Origin: Virgibacillus ndiopensis
GTDB lineage: Bacteria > Bacillota > Bacilli > Bacillales > Amphibacillaceae
Assembly: GCF_900187325.1 (NCBI RefSeq)
Contig: NZ_FZMZ01000004.1
Location: forward strand, 496,001 to 560,000
DNA: 64,000 bases
Reading direction: 5' to 3'
Shown: one piece after another, positions 52,584-62,470 of the stretch
Layout of the letters: each line of letters opens with the position of its first letter
Numbering within the stretch: position 1 is the stretch's first letter
The notes under the pieces: generated by a model
What the model saw: only the letters and a program-made list of their open reading frames with translations
What the model was told of the DNA's origin: nothing
Database searches by the model: none
Translations under genes and position numbers: made by a program

Positions 52584-53134
52584 TGTGTTTCGCCTCCCTC
52601 AGCAATTTCAACAAGTCCACAGTTTCTCATTACTGCTAATAATGCCTCTAACAAATATACATAATCACTATCTGCCTTTTGCAATTGGTTCCTAATCTCA
52701 TCAATGTTCTTTGTATACATGCCTAAAAGCTCACTGCTTGTTGGAACAGAAACAAGAGCACAAAATTCGAGCATTAAAGGTAAATAATCTGGAAGCTCTT
52801 TCTCTGAAACATGAAAACCATTCGATTCATAATATTTCTTAAGCTTTAATAACTCCAATCCACGTTCACGTTGTTCACCTAATTTCAAATACGTAACATA
52901 TAAATTAGTGATTTTACCAAAATCGAAATACTCGATATATTGATCAATCCATTCTTCATAAGATAGGCACCCTACCTGTTTAATAAACGATTGGATATTC
53001 TCTCTAACAGCTGCATCTTTTAATTCGTTAATCGTATCTTTAATTTCCAGTAATGCATTCACTTTTTCTTGATCCGGATATTGTAGTAAAAACGCGATAA
53101 GTTGGTAACTCGTTGATATTTCTTGTTCATTCAT
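52580..53134 (-). CDS. narJ: Nitrate reductase assembly chaperone
   Basis: 184-aa helical chaperone (NarJ/TorD-like) that keeps apo-NarG competent for molybdenum cofactor and Fe-S insertion; not part of the mature enzyme. Typical segments: LIAFLLQYPDQE near 12, YIEYFDFGKITNLYVTYLKLGEQRERG near 65, LPDYLPLMLEFCALV near 108. The ATG at 53134 is 8 nt after AAAGGA; an ATG 3 codons earlier abuts it. Confidence 0.9.
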   Translation of the reverse strand: MNEQEISTSYQLIAFLLQYPDQEKVNALLEIKDTINELKDAAVRENIQSFIKQVGCLSYEEWIDQYIEYFDFGKITNLYVTYLKLGEQRERGLELLKLKKYYESNGFHVSEKELPDYLPLMLEFCALVSVPTSSELLGMYTKNIDEIRNQLQKADSDYVYLLEALLAVMRNCGLVEIAEGGETQ

Positions 53135-53164
53135 AACTATCATCCTTTCAATTAGGACTACTAT

Positions 53165-54637
53165 TTAAGCTAATACCCCACAGCTCCCTGGTCCACCAGC
53201 AAAGTCTAAACCGCATGCACCTTGCTCACTATAAGCATCCACAGCAACCTCTTTATGGCTTTTCGGTATTACAAAACGATCACTGTATTTAGCTATAGCA
53301 AGTAAACGGAACATTGTTTCAATTGCTTGTTCGTTTAACCCTAATTGATGAATAAGGTCAATATTAAAGCGATTACCAGTTTGTTTTGCACGCATATAGT
53401 TTCGCATTACTGCCATTTTCTTCAATACAGTACGAATCTGCTCTGTGTCACCGGCAGTAAGTAAGTTAGCCAAGTACTCAATTGGTATTCGCATTTGATC
53501 AATCGCTGGGAAAATATCCTCTGTATCTGCTGTACTTCCTTTTCCCTCAATTACGTTCATAATTGGACTCAATGGTGGAATATACCAAACCATTGGCATC
53601 GTACGATATTCTGGGTGTAGTGGTAGCGCAATTTCCCAATCGATAATCATTTTATAAATTGGTGATTGTTGTGCTGCCTCAATCCAGTCTGCAGGAATAC
53701 CTTGTTGTTTAGCTTCCTTAATAATTTCTGGATCATGTGGATCTAAGAAAATACCAAGCTGTGCTTTGTATAAATCGCGATCATTTTCTACTGATGCTGC
53801 CTCTTTTACACGATCTGCATCATAAAGCATGACACCAATATAGCGAATTCGGCCGACACATGTTTCAGAACAAATTGTTGGCTGTCCATTTTCAATACGT
53901 GGATAGCACAATGTACATTTTTCTGCTTTATTTGTTTTCCAGTTAAAATATACTTTTTTGTACGGACATGATGTCACACAATGACGCCAGCCACGGCATG
54001 CGTTTTGGTCGACTAACACAATACCATCCTCATCACGCTTATACATCGCACCTGATGGACATGATGACACACATGATGGGTTTATACAGTGTTCACAAAT
54101 CCGTGGGAGATACATCATAAACACTTCTTCAAATTCGGTTTTTATCGATTCTTCCATTTGAACAACGTTTGGATCCCGTAGTCCTGTAATATGGCCCCCT
54201 GCAAGGTCGTCATCCCAGTTTGGTCCCCATTCTATATCCATGAATTCATTTGTAATTGTAGATTTAGCACGAGCAACTGGTTGATGCTTCTTCTCTGGAC
54301 TATTTGTTAATGTTTCATAATCATATGTCCATGGTTCATAATAATCTTCTAATGTTGGTTGGTATGGATTATAAAATAAGTTTAATAGGCGATTAGCTTT
54401 ACTACCAGATTTCAAGCGTAGTTCACCGTTTTCCACTTCCCATCCACCACGGTATTTCTTTTGGTCTTCCCATTGTTTTGGATAACCAACACCTGGCCTT
54501 GTTTCAACATTGTTAAAATACATATATTCTGCACCTGGACGATTTGTCCAGGTGTTCTTACACGTCACACTACACGTATGACAACCAATACATTTATCTA
54601 AATTCATTACCATTCCAACTTGCGCCTTAATTTTCAA
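53165..54637 (-). CDS. narH: Nitrate reductase beta subunit (Fe-S)
   Basis: 490-aa iron-sulfur subunit. Four Cys clusters: CIGCHTCSVTC (16-26), CEHCINPSCVSSCPSGA near 180, CRGWRHCVTSCPYKK near 213 (with Trp, the 3Fe-4S type) and CTLCYPRIENGQPTICSETC near 240. The start is TTG at 54637, 9 nt after GGGGAGG, giving an 11-bp overlap with the end of narG. Confidence 0.95.
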   Translation of the reverse strand: MKIKAQVGMVMNLDKCIGCHTCSVTCKNTWTNRPGAEYMYFNNVETRPGVGYPKQWEDQKKYRGGWEVENGELRLKSGSKANRLLNLFYNPYQPTLEDYYEPWTYDYETLTNSPEKKHQPVARAKSTITNEFMDIEWGPNWDDDLAGGHITGLRDPNVVQMEESIKTEFEEVFMMYLPRICEHCINPSCVSSCPSGAMYKRDEDGIVLVDQNACRGWRHCVTSCPYKKVYFNWKTNKAEKCTLCYPRIENGQPTICSETCVGRIRYIGVMLYDADRVKEAASVENDRDLYKAQLGIFLDPHDPEIIKEAKQQGIPADWIEAAQQSPIYKMIIDWEIALPLHPEYRTMPMVWYIPPLSPIMNVIEGKGSTADTEDIFPAIDQMRIPIEYLANLLTAGDTEQIRTVLKKMAVMRNYMRAKQTGNRFNIDLIHQLGLNEQAIETMFRLLAIAKYSDRFVIPKSHKEVAVDAYSEQGACGLDFAGGPGSCGVLA

Positions 54638-57600
54638 GCCAGTCGACCTCCCCTAATTTACGAATGATAACATTTAAGTCGCGTTGATTTCCTGTTGTTC
54701 CATAGTAATTAAAGCCATAGCTTAATTGCGCATACCCACCAATCATATGGGTTGGTTTCACATGAATTCGTGTTGGGCTATTATGTGTACCACCACGATT
54801 TTGTGTTAATTTTGTGCCTGGAACATGGATATGACGATCCTGTGCATGGTGCATAAACGCAACACTTCTAGGAATCCGATGTGATACAACTGCACGAGCC
54901 ACAACAACACCATTTCGGTTAAAGCATTCAATCCATTCATTATCTTCTACGTCGATTTCGGCTGCGTCATCTTTATTAAGCCAAATGGTCGGTCCACCTC
55001 TAAACAATGTCAACATTGGTTGTGAATCAAAATACATGCTGTGTATTGACCATTTATTGTGTGGTGTCAAATAGTTTAATACGATCTCTTTTCCTTCTAC
55101 TTTTGGACGATCTGCTTTAAACGGTGTATGATCTAAAATCGGTTTAAATGTTGCCATGGATTCACCAAATTCATGCATCATTTCATGGTCAAGGAAATAG
55201 GATTGTCGGCCTGTTATCGTACGGAAAGGAATCATCCGTTCAATATTGGTTGTAAATGGTGAGTATCTTCTTCCACCTTTTTCTGACCCACTAAAAGCAG
55301 GTGATGTAATAACCGTTTTTGGCTGTGCTGTTATTTGATCAAATGTAAAGCATTCTTCTTCCCGCTCTTCCGCTAAATCGGTAAGCTTTAAATTTGTTTT
55401 TTCCTCCAATGCCTTCCATGCTTTTACCGCAACTTTTCCATTTGTAGTAGAAGAAAGCATTAATACTGCTTCACATGCGTCACGCGCTGAGGTAATATCA
55501 GGGCAACCATCTGCAACACTTTCATTCTGAACCGTGCCAATTGTATGTTTTACTTTTTCATATTCCTCTTTCATTTCCCAATTAATACCTTTTGTCCCAT
55601 ATGGTTTCGAACCAATATTAGGTCCAAGCGCAGTTAATTTACTGTAAATTTCTTTGTAATCATATTCAACTACATGAATTTGAGGCATTGTTCTTCCTGG
55701 AATCGGCTCACATTCCCCTTTAGACCAGTCTTTAATTTCACCAAACGGCTGTGCCATTTCTTGTGGTGTATCATGTAATAATGGCGTTGCAACAACCTCT
55801 TTTACTGGCTCCATCTTTAATTCTTTTGCCAAATTGGATATGCCTTTTGCAAGTTCTTTAAAAATATCCCAGTCCGACTTCGATTCCCATGGTGATGCGA
55901 TTGCCGGGTTAAATGGATGAACAAATGGGTGCATGTCTGTACTTGATAAATCATGTTTTTCATACCATGTAGCAGCAGGCAAGATAACATCTGAGTATAA
56001 TGCAGTACCAGCCATTCGAAAATCTAAGTTAATTAACAAGTCAAGCTTTCCTTCTGGTGTCTCATCACGCCATGTGATTTCTTCTGGACGTAGACTATCT
56101 TCATCAGTGTTCAACAATCCATGTGTTGTACCGAGTAAATGTTTCAAGAAATATTCATGTCCTTTACCAGAACTGGAAATTAAGTTTGCACGCCATACAA
56201 ATAAATTACGTGGAAAACTTTCTGGTGCATCCGGATCTTCTATTGCGAATTTTAGCTTCCTTTCCTTTAATTGCTTTGCAACATAGTTTCCAATTTCCTC
56301 TGTAGTCTCACAACCATTTGCTATCGCTTCTTTATAAACATCTATTCCGTTCCGGTCAAATGTTGGATACGCTGGTAGCCAACCTAGTCTCGCTGCAAGT
56401 ACATTGTAGTCGCCATAATGCTCATAGCGAGGTTTATCAACAGTTGCCGCTGTTAAGCTACTTACTGGTATCTCTTCATACCGCCATTGTCCTGTTGCGA
56501 AGTAGAAGAATGATGTTCCATTCATTAATTTTGCAGGACCATGCCAGTCCTTCGCGGTTGCAACATTCGTCCAACCTTCAGTTGGGCGTAACTTTTCTTG
56601 GCCAACATAATGTGCCCAACCACCACCATTAACACCTTGAGCTCCAACCATAATAACAAGATTTACAACTGCGCGATAAATCGTATCAGAGTTGTACCAA
56701 TGGTTAATACCTGCACCAACGATGATCATAGAACGTCCATTTGTATCAACAGCGTTTTGTGCAAATTCACGAGCGATTTTAGTAACCAATTCGCGTTTAA
56801 CACCAGTAATTTTCTCTTGCCATGCTGGTGTAAATGGTGTGTCATCATCATATGATTTCGCTGATTCTCCACCGATTCCACGATCAATTCCATAGTTTGC
56901 TAGCATCAAATCATATACTGTAGCCACGTACGTCTTTTCACCATCAATAGCTACTTCCTTTACTGGAACCGCACGATGAAGGATGTTACGTGTTTCGGCA
57001 TCGAAATATGGCATATTAACTGTCGCAATTTCATCCTCTTGCCCTAGAAAACTTATTGTTGGGTCAATCGCTTCTTCAGTAAATTCATCAACTAAATGTA
57101 AGTTCCATTTACCTTTGTCATCCCAACGCGATCCCATTGTACCTTGTGGGATGGCAAAAGTGTTGGTAGCTTTATTAAACATTGACGGTTTCCATTCACT
57201 ATTTTCTGATTCAATTCCTAAGTCTTTCGCATGTAAAAAACGATCAGCTACATAATGCCCTTTTCCTTTTTTCAACCGAACGACAAATGGAAAGTCTGTA
57301 TATTGTTTTGCATAAGATTCGAAATAAGGCTGCATATTTTGATGATAAAATTCATTTAAAATAACATGCCCCATTGCCATTGCTACCGCACCATCAGTAC
57401 CTTGTTTTACACTCATCCAATCATCGGCAAACTTGGTTGATTCTGCATAGTCAGGACTTACAGAAACAACCTTCGTACCTTTGTAACGTGCCTCAACCAG
57501 GAAGTGTGCATCTGGTGTCCGTGTCAGCGGAACGTTTGAGCCCCATGTCATAATATAACTAGAATTAAACCAATCTGAACTTTCGGGTACATCAGTTTGA

Positions 57601-58310
57601 TCACCCCAGATTTGTGGTGAAGCTGGTGGTAAATCTGCATACCAATCGTAAAAGCTTAACATTGGTCCACCCATTAAGGACATGAAGCGACTACCTGCTG
57701 CATGACTGATCATTGACATAGCTGGAATTGGAGAAAAACCAACATTTCGATCTGGACCATATTTTTTAATCGTATAAAGGCTGGATGCTGCAACTAGTTT
57801 CGTAACTTCATCCCACTCTGCACGAATGAGTCCACCCTTACCTCTAGCACGCTTATATAAATTTGCTTTCTCTGAATCTTCAATAATACTTGCCCAAGCT
57901 TCTAGAGCATTACTGTGATTTTCTAATGCCTCTCTCCAAAGCAATAATAGTTTCTTGCGGATATATGGATATTTCACACGTAACGGACTATAAATATACC
58001 AGGAAAAGCTTGCTCCACGTGGACATCCACGAGGTTCAAATTCCGGCATATCCGGGCCCGTTGTAGGATAATCAAGCTGTTGCCCTTCCCAGGTAACAAT
58101 TCCGTCTTTTACATAAATATTCCAGCTGCATGAACCCGTACAGTTTACACCATGAGTACTTCTGATTACTTTGTCATGCTGCCATCTTCTTCTATATACA
58201 TTTTCCCACTCTCTATTTCCTTCTAGTAACTGACTGTGATTGTCAGAATATGTCTCTTTCGGTTTCATATACGTTAGTCTCTTCCATAATGGAGAATGTT
58301 TCTTTTTCAC
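54627..58310 (-). CDS. narG: Nitrate reductase alpha subunit (Mo-bisPGD)
   Basis: 1227-aa catalytic subunit reducing nitrate to nitrite at the cytoplasmic face. Fe-S ligands His53, Cys57, Cys61 and Cys96 (STHGVNCTGSCSW; EPRGCPRG). The molybdenum-Asp region is WYADLPPASPQIWGDQTDVPES near 210. The frame opens at 58331, but GGAGGG lies 7 nt before a GTG at 58310, giving a protein close to the B. subtilis length (1228 aa). An Fnr box sits in its promoter. Confidence 0.95.
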   Translation of the reverse strand: MKKKHSPLWKRLTYMKPKETYSDNHSQLLEGNREWENVYRRRWQHDKVIRSTHGVNCTGSCSWNIYVKDGIVTWEGQQLDYPTTGPDMPEFEPRGCPRGASFSWYIYSPLRVKYPYIRKKLLLLWREALENHSNALEAWASIIEDSEKANLYKRARGKGGLIRAEWDEVTKLVAASSLYTIKKYGPDRNVGFSPIPAMSMISHAAGSRFMSLMGGPMLSFYDWYADLPPASPQIWGDQTDVPESSDWFNSSYIMTWGSNVPLTRTPDAHFLVEARYKGTKVVSVSPDYAESTKFADDWMSVKQGTDGAVAMAMGHVILNEFYHQNMQPYFESYAKQYTDFPFVVRLKKGKGHYVADRFLHAKDLGIESENSEWKPSMFNKATNTFAIPQGTMGSRWDDKGKWNLHLVDEFTEEAIDPTISFLGQEDEIATVNMPYFDAETRNILHRAVPVKEVAIDGEKTYVATVYDLMLANYGIDRGIGGESAKSYDDDTPFTPAWQEKITGVKRELVTKIAREFAQNAVDTNGRSMIIVGAGINHWYNSDTIYRAVVNLVIMVGAQGVNGGGWAHYVGQEKLRPTEGWTNVATAKDWHGPAKLMNGTSFFYFATGQWRYEEIPVSSLTAATVDKPRYEHYGDYNVLAARLGWLPAYPTFDRNGIDVYKEAIANGCETTEEIGNYVAKQLKERKLKFAIEDPDAPESFPRNLFVWRANLISSSGKGHEYFLKHLLGTTHGLLNTDEDSLRPEEITWRDETPEGKLDLLINLDFRMAGTALYSDVILPAATWYEKHDLSSTDMHPFVHPFNPAIASPWESKSDWDIFKELAKGISNLAKELKMEPVKEVVATPLLHDTPQEMAQPFGEIKDWSKGECEPIPGRTMPQIHVVEYDYKEIYSKLTALGPNIGSKPYGTKGINWEMKEEYEKVKHTIGTVQNESVADGCPDITSARDACEAVLMLSSTTNGKVAVKAWKALEEKTNLKLTDLAEEREEECFTFDQITAQPKTVITSPAFSGSEKGGRRYSPFTTNIERMIPFRTITGRQSYFLDHEMMHEFGESMATFKPILDHTPFKADRPKVEGKEIVLNYLTPHNKWSIHSMYFDSQPMLTLFRGGPTIWLNKDDAAEIDVEDNEWIECFNRNGVVVARAVVSHRIPRSVAFMHHAQDRHIHVPGTKLTQNRGGTHNSPTRIHVKPTHMIGGYAQLSYGFNYYGTTGNQRDLNVIIRKLGEVDWLEN

Positions 58311-58386
58311 AGGGATTCCCTCCAAGTTCAAGTTATTGGATCAACTTCTCTATGGTTTTATTAAAACAGAGAATCTGATTTTTAAC

Positions 58387-58402
58387 TGTGAAAAATATCA
58401 CA
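58387..58402 (-). promoter_or_regulatory. Fnr box of narGHJI
   Basis: TGTGAAAAATATCACA is a perfect TGTGA-N6-TCACA. A -10-like TTTAAT on the minus strand (58360-58365) lies at the distance expected for class II activation (site centred about -41.5). Confidence 0.8.
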
Positions 58403-58443
58403 CTTTCAGATGGTTTCATCAAATAGACACTTTTCAACCATCA

Positions 58444-58463
58444 AACGTGATAATTATCACGTT
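58444..58463. promoter_or_regulatory. Perfect 20-bp palindrome between nar and the divergent gene
   Basis: AACGTGATAATTATCACGTT is its own reverse complement; the core CGTGA-N6-TCACG is a variant of the Fnr/Crp-type site. Another AACGTG half-site is at 58475-58480. Recognising protein unknown. Confidence 0.55.
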
Positions 58464-58569
58464 AATACTACATTAACGTGCAAAATCAACATTGCTGACT
58501 AACATAGAGATTAATAAATGTGTCAGAAATGGTATAATTTACTTTGTTATTTCTCGATGAGTGTATAAT

Positions 58570-58585
58570 TGTGATTTTTTTCACA
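58570..58585 (+). promoter_or_regulatory. Fnr box of the 58659 gene
   Basis: TGTGATTTTTTTCACA is a perfect TGTGA-N6-TCACA; TATTTT at 58607-58612 sits at the -10 position expected if the box is centred at -41.5. Confidence 0.78.
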
Positions 58586-58658
58586 GAACTTAATGAAAAT
58601 CCATGCTATTTTTATCATAAGAAATTAACATAAGTGTATTTGATAGGATGTGGTAGTA

Positions 58659-59702
58659 ATGTTATTGAAAGGACCTTATAAAAAAATTGAACCTGCATCA
58701 GGTGCAATTATTATGGCTAACGGAATTTTCTTAATTGGAGCGATAGATGCTTTTCCTATTCTCGATATCCAATTAGGGAGATATTTAGCTTTTATCTTAC
58801 TTATTATGTGGATTGTTATCTATAAATCGCTATCTGTTCAGTTTTTGCATCGTGATTTTTTAATTCTATTTATCCAGCACCCTGTCAATTCATTTGTAAT
58901 TGGTACTTGGATTGCTGGTGTTTCTGTTTTGTGTAATGTATTTATCAAATATTTTCCAGATATTTTGTTGATAACACAAGCAATTGGAATACTGAACACG
59001 TTTTTATGGCTTTTCTTTTTGATGAATTGTTTTTATAACTTCAAACAACTTTTATTTGATCATCAAGATTATCCAGTACATGGAGCTATATTATTGTCAA
59101 CAGTTGGAACACAGTCGATTATTATACTACTAAATAATGTATTTTTTAGATTTCCAACATATTTTTCTGAAGCGATAATTATTTTAGGATTCATATTTTA
59201 CTTGGCAGGGATGATTTTAATAGGAAACCGTTATTTAAAACAAAAGAATTGGACAATAGCTGATGATTGGTCCAATACAAATTGTATTATTCATGGTGCA
59301 TTATCGATCACTGGGCTAGCAATTGTTACGACCAATACGTTTACACCAGAATTTGTGACAGTTTTTTGGTTAATTGTATTTGCATTATTAATTATCGTGG
59401 AAGTTATTGAGGTTATACGGGCAATAAAACGGATTCAATTATACGGTTGGAACAAGGGTATTTTTACTTATCAAATAACACAATGGTCACGAAACTTTAC
59501 CTTTGGCATGTTCTACACGTTTTCTTTAGTGATGCATTTAAATCCGTTTTATCCAATACAAGATAGTCTCTATCGTTTTCAGGAAGGGTTCATGAAATTT
59601 TGGGCCTGGATAGTACTAGCAGCACTGATCGTGCAAATTGCTATTTCTGTAAAATCGCGTATTGAAACATCCTCTGTAGCGAGAAAAAGTCAGGTACGAT
59701 AA
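58659..59702 (+). CDS. Ten-helix membrane protein, TehA/SLAC1-like, Fnr-regulated
   Basis: 347 aa with about ten hydrophobic segments. The N-terminus YKKIEPASGAIIMANGIFLIG resembles the start of TehA/SLAC1-type anion channels (P-x-x-x-G/A motif at TM1), but overall similarity cannot be judged by eye. ATG at 58659 after AGGATGTGG preferred to GTG at 58650. An Fnr box at the activating position suggests an anaerobic role; nitrite or organic anion movement would fit the nar neighbour, unproven. Confidence 0.65.
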   Translation: MLLKGPYKKIEPASGAIIMANGIFLIGAIDAFPILDIQLGRYLAFILLIMWIVIYKSLSVQFLHRDFLILFIQHPVNSFVIGTWIAGVSVLCNVFIKYFPDILLITQAIGILNTFLWLFFLMNCFYNFKQLLFDHQDYPVHGAILLSTVGTQSIIILLNNVFFRFPTYFSEAIIILGFIFYLAGMILIGNRYLKQKNWTIADDWSNTNCIIHGALSITGLAIVTTNTFTPEFVTVFWLIVFALLIIVEVIEVIRAIKRIQLYGWNKGIFTYQITQWSRNFTFGMFYTFSLVMHLNPFYPIQDSLYRFQEGFMKFWAWIVLAALIVQIAISVKSRIETSSVARKSQVR

Positions 59703-59763
59703 TCAGATGTTTATATGAACACTTTACTACCATATATTTTATTGTGGTAGTTTTTTTGTTGCA

Positions 59764-59793
59764 ATTATATTTTATGCGATTTTTCACATACTA
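59764..59793 (+). promoter_or_regulatory. Candidate sigma-G promoter of the gerA-type operon
   Basis: CATACTA (59787-59793) is a good forespore sigma-G -10. ATTATA (59764-59769), 17 bp upstream, is an acceptable but weak -35. Germinant receptor operons are classically sigma-G dependent. Confidence 0.5.
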
Positions 59794-59827
59794 ATATACA
59801 GCGATTGTTTCAGCAGGAGGTATACAT

Positions 59828-61339
59828 ATGAAAAGAACTCGTCGCCGTAAAACACATAATAATGATTCTATATTTCCAATGACAGTTGATGAACTAAAAA
59901 AACTTATTACTGGTAAATTTGAAAATAACCATGACTTTGAGTTTTCTATTTATGAACATCACGGTAAAAAAATTGCCGTCTTTTTTATATCCTATCAAGT
60001 TAAAACTGATAAAGTTGAAGATTTTTTATTAAAACCTCTGCTGAGTAAACAGGGAGAATGGACAAGCAAATCTATCCTTAATGAAGTCCCTTTAGATACC
60101 GGTTCAACAACCGAAACACTAGAAACTATTTTAGAAAAATTACTTATCGGCGAAGTTTTTGTATATGTTGAAAATGATGTTGAGATTGTATCTTATGTTT
60201 TATTGAAAAAAGAACATCGCCAACTTTCCAAACCAGAGAACGAAACAGTCGTACTCGGACCACAAGTAGCCTTTACCGAATCACTGATTACCAATCTGAA
60301 TATCATACGTTGGAGTATCCGATCAACAGATCTCGTGCTAGAAAAACTCATGGTTGGTAAAAGGTCGCCTCGTGAAGTTCGGATAGTTTATATGAAATCG
60401 ATAGCAAACGAAACAGATGTAAATACTATGCGCCAAAGAATAAAGGATTTGGAGATTGATCAATTGGAAGATAGCACAACGCTAATGCAATATATTGAGG
60501 ATTCATCAACTACCATTTTCCCTCAATTCTATTCAACAGAGCTGCCAGATCGCGTGGCTTATACAGTAAGTCAAGGGAGAATTGCTGTATTAGTAGAAAA
60601 TAGTCCGACAGCAATTTTAGCACCATCGACATTATTTAGCTTCTTTGAATCAACTGAGGATCTGTATATGCGGTGGAATGTTGGATCATTTTTAAGAATT
60701 CTTCGTTTTATCGCTATGTTTATTTCGGTAGTATTAACTCCACTTTATGTTGCAGCTGTAACCTATCATTACGAGCTCATTCCTTTAAGGGAGCTTATTA
60801 CACTCGGTCAATCAAGGGCTGTAGTTCCATTTCCACCAATAATTGAAGCGATAATTCTTGAGTTCTTAATTGAACTATTACGTGAAGCTGGTGCAAGACT
60901 ACCGACGAAGGTTGGACAGACAATTGGTATTGTTGGTGGTGTTATTATTGGGCAAGCCGTGGTGCAGGCAGGGTTAACAAGTAGCATCCTTATTATCGTA
61001 GTTGCTCTTAGTGCGTTGTCTTCTTTTACCGCACCAAGTTATTTAATGGGGACAACGATTCGAGTCATCCGATATCCAATGATTTTACTTGCAGGAATGC
61101 TTGGAATTATCGGGATTATGTTTGGATTGTGCTTCTTACTTATTCATTTGTTAAAGATGACTTCTTTAGGTCGCCCATATTTATCTCCTATTTATCCATT
61201 TCGTTGGGTTGATCTTAATAAAGTCCTTTTTCGATTACCAGCTAACTATCAGTACAAACGCTTCTTCTCTTTTAGACCAAAGGATTTACTTCGTTATAAT
61301 AAAAGTGAGGCTGTAAAAAAGCAAGATATAGATGAGTAG
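59828..61339 (+). CDS. Spore germinant receptor subunit A (GerA family)
   Basis: 503-aa inner-spore-membrane protein of the GerAA/GerKA/SpoVAF family: large N-terminal hydrophilic domain (1-290; LIGEVFVYVENDVEIVSYVL, WSIRSTDLVLEKLMVGKRSPREVRIVYM), then 4-6 helices (about 290-450; PFPPIIEAIILEFLIELLREAGARLP is highly conserved). First gene of an A-B-C receptor operon. CAGGAGGT precedes the ATG. Germinant unknown. Confidence 0.9.
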   Translation: MKRTRRRKTHNNDSIFPMTVDELKKLITGKFENNHDFEFSIYEHHGKKIAVFFISYQVKTDKVEDFLLKPLLSKQGEWTSKSILNEVPLDTGSTTETLETILEKLLIGEVFVYVENDVEIVSYVLLKKEHRQLSKPENETVVLGPQVAFTESLITNLNIIRWSIRSTDLVLEKLMVGKRSPREVRIVYMKSIANETDVNTMRQRIKDLEIDQLEDSTTLMQYIEDSSTTIFPQFYSTELPDRVAYTVSQGRIAVLVENSPTAILAPSTLFSFFESTEDLYMRWNVGSFLRILRFIAMFISVVLTPLYVAAVTYHYELIPLRELITLGQSRAVVPFPPIIEAIILEFLIELLREAGARLPTKVGQTIGIVGGVIIGQAVVQAGLTSSILIIVVALSALSSFTAPSYLMGTTIRVIRYPMILLAGMLGIIGIMFGLCFLLIHLLKMTSLGRPYLSPIYPFRWVDLNKVLFRLPANYQYKRFFSFRPKDLLRYNKSEAVKKQDIDE

Positions 61340-61348
61340 GTGGGATAG

Positions 61349-62470
61349 ATGGATGTAAACGTTAAATTAAAGGAAAATCTACAGATTCGGGCGTTCTACT
61401 TGTTTTTCATAATTGTAACAATTCAAGTTGGCGTTGGAATAATGGGTGCTCCTATGTATATTTTTGTTGAGGCACGACAGGATTCTTGGGTATCCATTAT
61501 TATCGCGCTTCTATATATATTAATGGTTTTATTTGTCATGCTTCTTATATTAAACAGCTATGAAAATGCAGACATTTTTGGGATTCAAGTTGATATTTTT
61601 GGAAAATGGATTGGAAAAATACTCGGAACCATCTACATTGTCTATTTTATATTCACATTTTTTTCTGTCCTAGTTACCTATATTGAAGTAATTCAGATCT
61701 TTATTTTTCCAAAAATAAGCCCTTTTTTTCTAGGTATATTACTCTTATTACTGGTTATATACAGTATTGTGGGCGGTATTCGAGTCATTGTTGGCGTATC
61801 GTTTACTTTCTTTGTACTGTCCCATTGGCTGTTATTTTTATTATATGAACCCGCTTTAAGAATGGATTTAACCCATTTTCAACCTGTATTTGATGCTTCC
61901 ATAATCGAATTGTTAAATGGCGCTAAAGCAACGTCATATACATTTATGGGATTTGAAATACTTTTCATCATTTATCCATATATACAAAATAAAAAACAGG
62001 CTAAATTCCCTGTTTATTTTGGGGTATTTTGGTCTGCAATGATTGTATTTATTGCCACAGTCGTAGCAATTGGCTATTTCAGCCCTCAACAGTTAGAACA
62101 ATTAGAATGGTCTGTTTTATCATTGTTTAAAATAGTAACGTTTCCTTTTATTGAACGGTTTGATTATGTTGTTATTGCTGAATGGATGATGGTCGCACTT
62201 CCAACCCTAATCTTATTAATGTGGGGCATTACTCGTGGCGTGAAACGTGTATATAATATCCGACAAAAAACAACCCTTTATATTGTATCTGTACTATTTT
62301 TGTTTGGTTGCAGTTTCATCACTTATCACCATGTAATAATTAATTTAATTAGCAATGTGGCAGATGTAGGGTTTTGGCTTGTATACGTTTATCCATTTTT
62401 CCTTCTACCCATTATATACGTAAAAAAGAAATGGCGACAGAAACAAAAAGAAAGTGGGAAGAAATCATGA
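61349..62470 (+). CDS. Spore germinant receptor subunit B (GerAB family)
   Basis: 373-aa protein with ten helices, distantly related to amino acid permeases of the APC superfamily; in this family subunit B binds the germinant. IVTIQVGVGIMGAPMYIFVEARQDSWVSIIIALL near 21 is the TM1 unwound region (GVGIMGAP). It starts 9 bp after subunit A and overlaps subunit C by 4 bp. Confidence 0.9.
   Translation: MDVNVKLKENLQIRAFYLFFIIVTIQVGVGIMGAPMYIFVEARQDSWVSIIIALLYILMVLFVMLLILNSYENADIFGIQVDIFGKWIGKILGTIYIVYFIFTFFSVLVTYIEVIQIFIFPKISPFFLGILLLLLVIYSIVGGIRVIVGVSFTFFVLSHWLLFLLYEPALRMDLTHFQPVFDASIIELLNGAKATSYTFMGFEILFIIYPYIQNKKQAKFPVYFGVFWSAMIVFIATVVAIGYFSPQQLEQLEWSVLSLFKIVTFPFIERFDYVVIAEWMMVALPTLILLMWGITRGVKRVYNIRQKTTLYIVSVLFLFGCSFITYHHVIINLISNVADVGFWLVYVYPFFLLPIIYVKKKWRQKQKESGKKS

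Noticed and set aside
53165-58310. Alternative longer starts for narG (58331) and Met-only starts for narH
   Set aside because: The upstream bases of narG contain the RBS itself, and for narH the first internal ATG would cut into the first Fe-S motif; GTG and TTG starts fit better.
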